From positions 117,071-181,070 of the forward strand of contig LJCV01000177.1 of NCBI GenBank assembly GCA_001298575.1: a stretch of 64,000 nucleotides of DNA, read 5' to 3'. This DNA is from Actinobacteria bacterium OK074 (GTDB taxonomy: Bacteria > Actinomycetota > Actinomycetes > Streptomycetales > Streptomycetaceae). The translations under genes and the position numbers were made by a program. This document shows, piece by piece, positions 51,621 through 58,805 of the stretch (positions are counted from its first letter, which is position 1; every line of letters starts with the position of its first letter). The notes under the pieces are model-generated. The model saw only the letters and a list, made by a program, of their open reading frames with translations. It did not search any database and was not told the origin of the DNA.

Positions 51621-52024
51621 GGCGACGCTCATTACGTGACCGTTCGGCGGCCACCGCAGCGCTGCGGGCCAGCGGACTGCCCCGGTACTGGGCCGGGAAC
51701 TACCCGAGCCTGCGCACCCCGGAAGCCGCCGCGGCGGCCGAGGAACACGTGGTCGGCACCCTGGCGACGCTGCCGTTGCCGTACCGGCTGGCCTACACCT
51801 GTGCGTTGCGTACGCTGCCGGCCGCCTACCGGATCGTGGCCGGGCACCGGATGGCCCGCGCCGCGGACGGCGCGGGCATGGCCCGGCTCGCCGCCCTGCC
51901 CGGCTTCGCCGAGGTGCTCAGGGCGACCACCGCCCTGGCCCTGTACGGCGCACTCGACGGCCGGATCAGTATCAGTGCGAGTACCCGTACTCGTACTCGT
52001 ACTCGGCCTAGGACGGCCGCATGA
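51617..52024 (+). CDS. Small protein partner of the GMC oxidoreductase
   Basis: The 135-residue protein is basic and helical, with LPRYWAGNYPSLRTPEAAAAAEEH near residues 20-43. GTG 51617 overlaps the aminotransferase stop, and its own stop overlaps the GMC gene start. Small helical proteins often precede GMC enzymes and act as their partner subunits, which is the most likely role here by context. Its C-terminus ends in a TRTRTR low-complexity run encoded by a tandem hexamer. Confidence 0.6.
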   Translation: MRRRSLRDRSAATAALRASGLPRYWAGNYPSLRTPEAAAAAEEHVVGTLATLPLPYRLAYTCALRTLPAAYRIVAGHRMARAADGAGMARLAALPGFAEVLRATTALALYGALDGRISISASTRTRTRTRPRTAA

Positions 52025-53508
52025 CCGGGCGAGGCAGAGGCGCACGTCCGGCCGGTCCTGCCGCGAGCCAGAGCGACGTGCTCGTGATCGGGTCCGGCGC
52101 GGGTGGCAGCGCCGCCGCGCTCGAACTGGCGTCGGCCGGACGGCAGGTGACCGTGCTGGAGGAGGGCCCGCGCGTGAGCACCGCGGAGCTGGCCGCCGCC
52201 ACGCCCGCCCAGAACATGCGGCGGCTGTACCGGCAGGGCGGGCTGACCCCGATCTTCGGCAGCCCCACCATCGCCTACGGCGAGGGCCGGTGCGTCGGCG
52301 GCACCACCGTCGTCAACGGCGGTCTGTTCTGGGAGCCGTCCGCCGAACTCCTCGACCGCTGGGCGGCGGACTCCGGCATCGGCGGCTACCGCGCGGCCGA
52401 CCTCGCCCCGCGGCTGAAGCGGATCGCCGGCCGGCTGGGCGTGATCGCCCAGCCGCACGGCACCGGCAACCGCGACTCCGTGCTGCTGGCCGACGGCGCC
52501 GACCGGCTCGGCTGGCGGTGGCAGCCCTCCCACCGCGCGGTGCGCGGCTGCGCGCACAGCAACCGGTGCACCACCGGCTGCGTCACGGGCGCGAAGCAGA
52601 GCATGGCCGTCGGCTACCTGCCCGAGGCGGAGGCCCTCGGCGCCCGGATCCTGCCCGGCGTGCGCGCGCTGACCCTGGAGCACGACGGCCGGCGGGTGCG
52701 CGGAGTCGTCACCGTCGACGCCCGCGGCAGACGTACGGTGCACCGGGCGCGCACCGTCGTCGTGGCGGCCGGGCCGATCGGCACACCGGCGCTGTTCCAG
52801 CGCAGCCGGATCCATCCCCGGCTGGCCGGGCGGGAGATGGCCCTGCATGTCAACCTGCGCACCATCGCCCGGTTCGACGACACCGTGGCGGCCGGGGCGG
52901 GCACCATCTTCACCGCGCAGGTCCAGGAGTTCACCGACCGGGGTGTCCTGATCATGCCGTCCAACGTCACGCCGGGCGGGCTGGGCGCGGCGCTGGCCGG
53001 GCGCCCTCCGCACACCGTGGAGCGGCTCCTGGCGCAGGCCGACCGGCTCGGCGTCTACACCACCCAGGTCCGGCTGGCGGGGCGGGTCCGGATCGGCAGC
53101 ACCCCGTTCGGCGGGACGCTGCTGCGCCACGGCATGACCACCCGGGACCACGCGGCCCTGCGCACCGCGTTCCGCGACACCGCGCGGCTGCTGTTCGCGG
53201 CGGGCGCCGTCGAGTTGACGCCGCCGGTCACCGCGGCCGGGGAACTGCGCGACGAGGCGGACGTGGAGCGGTTCTGCGCGGCGGTCCGGCCCGGGGACTG
53301 GGAACTGGTCTCCGTGCACGGCATGGCGTCCTGCCGGATGGGCCTGCCCGAACGCGGCGGGATCTGCGACGAGTACGGCAGACCCCACGGCTTCCGGAAC
53401 CTGCTGGTGTGCGACGCGAGCGTGCTGCCGGGGGTGACGGGGATCAGTCCGCAGGGGACGATCATGGCGTTCGCGCACGAGATGGCGTCGCGGATGCCAC
53501 CGGACTGA
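52021..53508 (+). CDS. GMC-family FAD oxidoreductase
   Basis: The 495-residue protein has an FAD motif VLVIGSGAGGSAAALELASAG near residue 22, GRCVGGTTVVNGGLFWEPS near 82-100, and a GMC C-terminal HGMASCRMG with LLVCDASVLPGVTGISPQGTI-type end. GMC enzymes oxidise alcohols such as sugars or polyols. It is the last gene of the overlapping operon. It could oxidise a hydroxyl to a carbonyl that the class III aminotransferase then aminates. Confidence 0.88.
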   Translation: MTGRGRGARPAGPAASQSDVLVIGSGAGGSAAALELASAGRQVTVLEEGPRVSTAELAAATPAQNMRRLYRQGGLTPIFGSPTIAYGEGRCVGGTTVVNGGLFWEPSAELLDRWAADSGIGGYRAADLAPRLKRIAGRLGVIAQPHGTGNRDSVLLADGADRLGWRWQPSHRAVRGCAHSNRCTTGCVTGAKQSMAVGYLPEAEALGARILPGVRALTLEHDGRRVRGVVTVDARGRRTVHRARTVVVAAGPIGTPALFQRSRIHPRLAGREMALHVNLRTIARFDDTVAAGAGTIFTAQVQEFTDRGVLIMPSNVTPGGLGAALAGRPPHTVERLLAQADRLGVYTTQVRLAGRVRIGSTPFGGTLLRHGMTTRDHAALRTAFRDTARLLFAAGAVELTPPVTAAGELRDEADVERFCAAVRPGDWELVSVHGMASCRMGLPERGGICDEYGRPHGFRNLLVCDASVLPGVTGISPQGTIMAFAHEMASRMPPD

Positions 53509-53532
53509 CGTTGTGCCCTTCTGGCGGGGCGG

Positions 53533-54477
53533 CTACTGCCAGTTGTGCTGGGTCGGGGGCAGGCCGCCGCCCGGGTGGCGGGGCGCGGCGGCGTCCTGCT
53601 GCCGGGCCTGCTGGGCCTGTTGTGCCTGCTGCGTCGTATAGGCGGTGTACGCCGAGTGGGCCGCGTGGGCCGGGGTGCGGCGGCCCGACCGGGACGCGGT
53701 GACCGTCTCGGGCGCGCTCCAGCCGCCCTCGCCGAGGACGACGTCCGGGTCGAACACCACGATCACCGCGGCCACCACCAGCACCACCAGCGGGCCCGTC
53801 AACATCACCAGCAGGAACGACATCAGGCTCGCGGACGACTGCGAGACCGGGGTCGCGGCGGTGAGGTGCACCTCGACCGCGGACATGCCGGTGTAGTGCA
53901 TGCCGGTCACGGCCACGCCCATCACCAGGCTCGCGCCCAGCGCCGGCCACACGCCGTGCACGGAGACCGCCGCCCACAGCGCCGCGGTGGCCGCGACCAC
54001 GGCGATCACCACGGACGCGACCACGGCCCCGACCTGGTACCGCATCGTCCCGTGCGTGTGCAGGGCCGCCATGCCGACGTAGTGCATGGCCGCGACCCCC
54101 AGCCCGGTGAAGACGCCCGCGACGCCCAGGTTCAGCGGCGAGGAACCCCGGTAGCCGACCAGGAAGACGCCGACCGCTACGACGACGATCGCGATCCCGA
54201 GGCTGAGCAGCGTCATCGTCGGGTCGTAGCTGACCAGGGCGCCCTCGATGCTGAAGCCCATCATCGCGATGAAGTGCATGGTCCATATCCCGCAGCCCAG
54301 CGACACGGCGCCCAGCATCAGCCAGCCCGCTCTCCGGTTCTGGTGGGTGCGCCGCAGCGAACGGGTCGTGCAGCGCAGCCCGAGCGCGGCTCCGAGGCAG
54401 GCCATCAGATACGCCGCGATCGGGGTCACGGCCCCGTAGTGGAATTCGGAGACGGTGGCGGGGGTGGTGGCTGCCAT
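53533..54477 (-). CDS. MHYT-domain membrane sensor protein
   Basis: The 314-residue protein has seven hydrophobic segments and three MHYT-type motifs: MHFIAMMG, MHYVGMAA and MHYTGMSA, whose Met/His residues are proposed to bind copper and sense oxygen, CO or NO. The C-terminal 70 residues are cytoplasmic, with a QQAQQAQQA run, and lack a GGDEF, EAL or kinase domain. It lies on the opposite strand to the AKR-like gene, with a large palindrome between. Confidence 0.9.
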   Translation of the reverse strand: MAATTPATVSEFHYGAVTPIAAYLMACLGAALGLRCTTRSLRRTHQNRRAGWLMLGAVSLGCGIWTMHFIAMMGFSIEGALVSYDPTMTLLSLGIAIVVVAVGVFLVGYRGSSPLNLGVAGVFTGLGVAAMHYVGMAALHTHGTMRYQVGAVVASVVIAVVAATAALWAAVSVHGVWPALGASLVMGVAVTGMHYTGMSAVEVHLTAATPVSQSSASLMSFLLVMLTGPLVVLVVAAVIVVFDPDVVLGEGGWSAPETVTASRSGRRTPAHAAHSAYTAYTTQQAQQAQQARQQDAAAPRHPGGGLPPTQHNWQ

Positions 54478-54608
54478 GGGAGCGGTCCTTCGGTTGGTCG
54501 GGGCGGGGACCCCTACGGGGTGGCCGGGGGTGCGATGAGGGTGAACGTCTCGTGTGGCTCCGGGGGTTCAAACGGGGACGGTCGGACCGAGATGACCATG
54601 ATTCAAAC

Positions 54609-54659
54609 ATCGATTCCTTACACATCTTTCACAAGGTGATATGTGTATGCTGAATCGAT
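54609..54659. promoter_or_regulatory. AT-rich nested palindrome, 51 bases
   Basis: Three inverted repeats share one centre near 54634: ATCGATTC/GAATCGAT (54609-54616, 54652-54659), TACACAT/ATGTGTA (54619-54625, 54641-54647), TCAC/GTGA (54629-54632, 54636-54639). It lies between the divergent MHYT and AKR-like genes in otherwise GC-rich DNA. It may be an operator pair, a replication/recombination site or a structured leader. Confidence 0.7.
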
Positions 54660-54837
54660 ACATCGCCTGTTCCTCTGGCAAAGTCGCCCGAATCGCCCCG
54701 GTTGCCGCCGCGGTTGCCGTCCCGGTCGTCCGCCGCAGGCGCGCACCGCACCTGAACCGGTCCACCTCCGCCCCCGTTGTGTCGCTCGACCGGGCGGAGC
54801 CCCAACCGCCGTACCCGCAGCGGGAGGCAGTGGACCG

Positions 54838-56289
54838 ATGGCGCACACACCCTGGCCGGTGTTCGGCCTCGAAGACCGCGACGCGCGGGAGGTACGGGCC
54901 GCCGTCGACCTCGGCTACCGCCGGTTCGACGCCGCCGAGGGCTACGGCACCACCACGGACGACCTCGCCACCGCGCTCACGGACAGCGGTGTGGACCGCG
55001 AACACGTCGAGATCCTCTACAAGTTCGACGTCCGGCCGGACGAAACCAGCGAGGAGCTGAAGCAGCGGCTGACCTCGGTCGCCGAGCAGTTCGGCGGCCA
55101 TCTCGACGCCGTCGTGATCCACAACCCCGACGCCCCCGAGGAGCAGGTCCAGGAGGCGTGGGAGGTGCTGAGCGAACTGAAGGAGGAGGGTACGGTCTCC
55201 CGGGTCGGGGTCGCCGGGGTACGGCCCGACCACGCCGACCTCCTCGCCGACCTCCACGACACCGAGCCCCTCGACGTCGTCGACTTCGCCGAGGTCCCGC
55301 CCGAGACCACCCGCGAGTACGGGTCCGACTGGGGGCGCCGTCTCCTCGACACCCTCGGTGGATCTGAATCCCTGCGGTACTACAAGGTCGTGCGGGCGTT
55401 GGGGGAGTTGTTGGGGCGGGGGTATGGGGAGGGGGAGGGGCGGGTTCAAGACCAGGGCCAGGGCCAGGGTCAGGTTCAAGGTCAGGGCCAGGGCCAGGGT
55501 TACGGTCCTGTGGTTCCGTCCGGGGTGGCGTACCCGAACTTCCCGTACCCGAACTACCCGTCCCCGTATGCGACTTCGGCCCCTTCGGCACCGTACCCCG
55601 CGCAGTTCTACGGGGCCGCCATGCCCTCCGCTGCCCCTGTCCAGGTCCCCGCCCCCGCCTCTGTCCCTGTCCCCGTCCCCACCTTCACCGAAGCCGCCCG
55701 CCGGGACGACGACACCCCCTTGCCCGACGGCGTCCGGCAGCTGCTCATGCCGCTCTTCGAGCAACCGGAGGCCATGCGGGCGGAGTTGCTGGCGTACGGC
55801 GGTGGCGGGCCGGTCGACCGGGAGGCCGTCAGCCGGTGGCTCGTGGAGGAACGGGGGTTCGCCCGGGAGGAGTTGGAGGGGATCACCGTGCCGGACCGGG
55901 TGGGGCTGCGGGCCGAGTTCCGGGACATGAAGCTGGCCGACGTCCTCGCCGCCCACCTCGGTTCCGACCCCCAAGGCCAGGCGTGGGCGGGGGAGTTGGG
56001 GTATCCGCTGCTGCACGACGCGGAGACGTGGCACGAGGTCCGGCCGGCGTTGACGGCGGTCGCCGCGCCCGCGCAGGGGGCGGTGCGGGGCGGCAGCACC
56101 GCGGCCCCGGCGCCGTTGTCGGTCGCCGAGGTCGCGGCCCTGCGGTCGGTCAACTCACCGTCGGGGCAGGTCGGTTCGGGCACGCACACGGACGCGGTGA
56201 CGGTGACCTCGGCAGCCGTCCATCTCTCGCCCTCGGCCTCGCCATCGCCATCGGCCTCGCCCTCGTCGGCGGGTGGCCGGAACCGTTGA
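54838..56289 (+). CDS. Aldo/keto-reductase-like N-domain fused to QG-repeat and P-rich region
   Basis: The 483-residue protein starts like an aldo/keto reductase: LGYRRFDAAEGYG with Asp31 and Tyr36, LYKFDV with Lys62, and VVIHNPD with His95, so all four catalytic tetrad positions are present. Only about 180 residues of the usual 280-320-residue barrel are present. A glutamine/glycine repeat follows (about 203-223), then a Pro/Tyr-rich linker, and from about 295 a helical region. GGGAGG precedes ATG 54838. The modular build resembles secreted or effector proteins more than metabolic enzymes. The function is unknown. Confidence 0.7.
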   Translation: MAHTPWPVFGLEDRDAREVRAAVDLGYRRFDAAEGYGTTTDDLATALTDSGVDREHVEILYKFDVRPDETSEELKQRLTSVAEQFGGHLDAVVIHNPDAPEEQVQEAWEVLSELKEEGTVSRVGVAGVRPDHADLLADLHDTEPLDVVDFAEVPPETTREYGSDWGRRLLDTLGGSESLRYYKVVRALGELLGRGYGEGEGRVQDQGQGQGQVQGQGQGQGYGPVVPSGVAYPNFPYPNYPSPYATSAPSAPYPAQFYGAAMPSAAPVQVPAPASVPVPVPTFTEAARRDDDTPLPDGVRQLLMPLFEQPEAMRAELLAYGGGGPVDREAVSRWLVEERGFAREELEGITVPDRVGLRAEFRDMKLADVLAAHLGSDPQGQAWAGELGYPLLHDAETWHEVRPALTAVAAPAQGAVRGGSTAAPAPLSVAEVAALRSVNSPSGQVGSGTHTDAVTVTSAAVHLSPSASPSPSASPSSAGGRNR

Positions 56290-56296
56290 CGTGCGG

Positions 56297-56791
56297 TCAG
56301 CCCGGGTACGGGTCCATCCGCGGTGGTTCCTTCTCCCGGTGGGCGCCCGCCTTGCAGCCCGCGAAGGGGCCCGAGGGGTCGCGCAGGGCGGCCATGACGT
56401 GGGAGAGGTGGTCGCGGTGCCACAGGGCGGGGCCGGGCAGTCCGGCCGCCGGGGCGGTCAGTTCCTGCCAGGCCATCCACAGCCCGTACAGCTGTGCCAC
56501 CGCCTCCTGGTGCAGCCACCAGCTCGTGCACCAGGGGGCGTTGGAGGTGACCTCCCTGCCGTAGACCGGCAGGAGCAGGTAACGCACCCACAGGGTCAGC
56601 CGGTTCAGGGCCTCTTCGCGTTCGGGGCCGTCCAGATAGAGGATGAAGGCGGATTTCTTGTCCTCCTCCTTCTTGTCCTCCTCCGTCTTCTCCTCCCTCT
56701 TCTCTTCCTTGTTCTTCTCCCTTTCCTTCTCCCTTTCCTCCTCCTCCGTTTTCTGTTCCTCCTTTGTCGGGTGTTCGGGCGCGATGGTCAT
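56297..56791 (-). CDS. DUF4913-like protein with Lys/Glu-rich N-terminus
   Basis: The 164-residue protein begins with a highly charged K/E segment (residues 8-46), then a tryptophan-rich domain: RYLLLPVYGREVTSNAPWC, then TSWWLHQEAVAQLYGLWMAW. This W-rich pattern matches DUF4913, found in actinobacterial T4SS-like and plasmid transfer loci. It lies between the AKR-like and TcdA-like genes on the reverse strand. Confidence 0.75.
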   Translation of the reverse strand: MTIAPEHPTKEEQKTEEEEREKEREKNKEEKREEKTEEDKKEEDKKSAFILYLDGPEREEALNRLTLWVRYLLLPVYGREVTSNAPWCTSWWLHQEAVAQLYGLWMAWQELTAPAAGLPGPALWHRDHLSHVMAALRDPSGPFAGCKAGAHREKEPPRMDPYPG

Positions 56792-56846
56792 GCGGGTGTT
56801 CCTCTCGGGGCGCGGTTGTCGTCGTCCGCACTACGGGTTCGCGTCG

Positions 56847-56879
56847 CCCGGCGGTTCAGCGGCGTGCTGAACCGCCGGG
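56847..56879. terminator. Hairpin upstream of the TcdA-like gene
   Basis: A perfect 14-base stem (CCCGGCGGTTCAGC with its complement) with loop GGCGT lies between the divergent DUF4913-like and TcdA-like genes. Confidence 0.6.
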
Positions 56880-56951
56880 TGTCCGTGGTCCGTTGTGCGT
56901 CGCGAAACGGAGCCGGCGACCCGTCGGCGAAGAGAGGAAGGACGGGCGCAC

Positions 56952-58409
56952 ATGCCCGAGCAGAATCCGGCCACGGAACCGAAGCGGGTCCAGGCCATCT
57001 GGTACGGCGGCGAAATGTCCGCCAACGCGAAACTGGGACTGCGGGAGCTCGCGGAGCGGTTCCCGGGTTCGCAGCGGCGGTTGTGGGTGATGCCCCGTCA
57101 GCCGGGGCCCCTCGGGACCGTCCAGGGGAACGAGCTGATGGAGGGGTATCGCAGCGAGGCGGAACAGTACGGCTTCGAGGTGGTGCACGCCCGGGAGAAC
57201 CTTGAGGAACTCGCCTCCGGCCTGGACGAGTCGAAGTACACCGAGCAGACGGTCCAGGACATCTTCCGGATGGAGATGAGCAACAACAGTCCTATTTCGG
57301 CAAAGGACTTGACGGCCTACCTCCTGGGGGCGGGCGGGACGACCCTGACCGTGGACCTGTCGCACCACCACATGAGGGACGAGGAGTGGGAGGCGGTCAA
57401 GAATCACGGGGAGTTCAGCAACGAGGCGGTGAAACCGGTCGAGTTCGACAGCGCCGAGCTGAAGGTCATCGACCTCAGCCATGGCCAGGACGCCACCATG
57501 CGGCACGTCCTGCAGACGGACCTGATGGCGACGTCCGCGGAGCACGACGACGCCGGGATCGGCGCCCAGATGATGCCCCACCTCGACGTCTTCGCCATGT
57601 ATTCGCGTGAGGGGACGAAAGGCCAGGAGGCGATGAAGGGGGCCGCGGAGGCGTACCTCAGCTTCTACGCGAAGTTGGCCCAGGACGCGGGGAAGGAGGG
57701 CAACATCACTTTCGACCCGAAGAGCACGGACAAGGAGTTCAAGCCGGACACCATCACGCTCAACGACAAAGATCTGCTCTCCGTGAAGTTCAATGCCCAG
57801 GACGGGTACCGCAACGAACTGACCGGCCGTATGGCCATCAGTGCCCTCACCGACGGCGTGTACGCCGCCTACGGCAAACCCGTGGTACCGGATGGCAGTT
57901 CAACCCATGCCATGCCGGAGATGCAGATCGACCAGGAAACCTGGAACAAAATCACCATGCAGACCTTCGAAGTGGACGGCGCCCAAGTGGTCCCGCAGAT
58001 CGGCCTGGTGAAGAATTTCCAGAACAGCTGGCGAGTACAGCAGTCCGACGCCGACGCCCTCGATTTCGGGAGGCACCTCTCGGGCGACAAGATCACCCTT
58101 GTCCCGGCCAGCAACATGGGCGTCCAGCACGCCGCCCAGCTTGAGGGGACGGGGCTCGACAAGCCGGGCCATCTTCCGTACTACGTCCAGCACTCGTCGT
58201 CGACCGACAACTCGCCGCGCCGTACGCCGAGTCCGACGCAGCAGAACCCGGACCTGAACCAGCTCCAGGCGGATGTGGCCGCCCTGAACATAGGGCAGCC
58301 CGACTACACCGCCACGGAAGGCACGCTCGTCAACGCCACGGCCAACCACGTGCCGCAGCCCGCCTCTATGAACAGGAGCAACAGCGACTCCTCCGTCGTC
58401 AAAAAATAG
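56952..58409 (+). CDS. TcdA/TcdB-glycosyltransferase-like protein, candidate effector
   Basis: The 485-residue protein has a TcdA/TcdB-like N-terminal pattern: RVQAIWYGGEMSANAKLGL near residues 12-30, then LWVMP near 44-48, as in the IWxGG...LW start of toxin glycosyltransferases. Near 117-140, AKDLTAYLLGAGGTTLTVDLSH aligns with the AASDxxRYxxLxxxGGxYLDxD signature, though the first Asp of the DXD is Thr133. The C-terminus is low-complexity. AGGAAGG precedes the ATG at 56952. It may be a weak or divergent glycosyltransferase or a fold relative. Confidence 0.55.
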   Translation: MPEQNPATEPKRVQAIWYGGEMSANAKLGLRELAERFPGSQRRLWVMPRQPGPLGTVQGNELMEGYRSEAEQYGFEVVHARENLEELASGLDESKYTEQTVQDIFRMEMSNNSPISAKDLTAYLLGAGGTTLTVDLSHHHMRDEEWEAVKNHGEFSNEAVKPVEFDSAELKVIDLSHGQDATMRHVLQTDLMATSAEHDDAGIGAQMMPHLDVFAMYSREGTKGQEAMKGAAEAYLSFYAKLAQDAGKEGNITFDPKSTDKEFKPDTITLNDKDLLSVKFNAQDGYRNELTGRMAISALTDGVYAAYGKPVVPDGSSTHAMPEMQIDQETWNKITMQTFEVDGAQVVPQIGLVKNFQNSWRVQQSDADALDFGRHLSGDKITLVPASNMGVQHAAQLEGTGLDKPGHLPYYVQHSSSTDNSPRRTPSPTQQNPDLNQLQADVAALNIGQPDYTATEGTLVNATANHVPQPASMNRSNSDSSVVKK

Positions 58410-58426
58410 CCCGACGAGCCTGCCGA

Positions 58427-58486
58427 CGAAGCAGGCCGAAGCAGGCCGAAGCAAGCCCAAGAAGGCTGAAGGAAGCCGAAGGGAGC
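58427..58486 (+). repeat. Six tandem 10-base repeats
   Basis: CGAAGCAGGC occurs twice exactly, then degenerates (CGAAGCAAGC, CCAAGAAGGC, TGAAGGAAGC, CGAAGGGAGC). The last copy supplies the AGGGAG ribosome site for the gene at 58490. Confidence 0.8.
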
Positions 58487-58489
58487 GGT

Positions 58490-58735
58490 ATGGCAGGGGA
58501 GTTGGCGCTGGAGGTGCTCGGCACGGGGGTCGGTGTCGGCTGTCTGGTGCGGGCGCTGCGGGCGGCCGTGCTGGACCGGCGACCGCGGCGGGCCGTCCGG
58601 GAGGGCGAGGCGCGGGCCGTCCGGCGGGGTGAAGTGCGCGGTGCGGGGCGGCAGTTGTTCGCCGAGTCCTTCGGATGGTTCCTGGCATCGACGCTGGCCT
58701 TCGGGCTGGCCTCGGCGGTCGGGTTCTCGCGCTGA
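58490..58735 (+). CDS. Small membrane protein, 81 residues
   Basis: It begins MAGELALEVLGTGVGVG, then a basic, Arg-rich middle and a single hydrophobic C-terminal segment (FGWFLASTLAFGLASAVGF). AAGGGAG precedes the ATG. It shares a strand with the TcdA-like gene and converges on the T4SS operon. It may be an immunity-type or accessory protein for the upstream gene; this is context only. Confidence 0.55.
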   Translation: MAGELALEVLGTGVGVGCLVRALRAAVLDRRPRRAVREGEARAVRRGEVRGAGRQLFAESFGWFLASTLAFGLASAVGFSR

Positions 58736-58752
58736 GCCGGACGGGGGCACGG

Positions 58753-58790
58753 GTTCGGGCCGGGAGCGGAAACGCGCTCCCGGCCCGAAC
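58753..58790. terminator. Convergent terminator
   Basis: A perfect 16-base stem (GTTCGGGCCGGGAGCG with its complement) with a 6-base loop separates the small membrane protein gene from the T4CP gene. Confidence 0.8.
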
Positions 58791-58805
58791 TCCGTTGCCG
58801 TGCGG

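Noticed and set aside
54643..54837. Upstream extension of the AKR-like protein
   Set aside because: The in-frame ATG at 54643 has no ribosome site, and the added text is Arg/Pro-rich without AKR similarity; the GGGAGG-backed ATG at 54838 fits better.
58490..58735. Type II antitoxin for the TcdA-like protein
   Set aside because: The protein has a single membrane segment and no known antitoxin fold. An immunity-type role is left as a possibility only.
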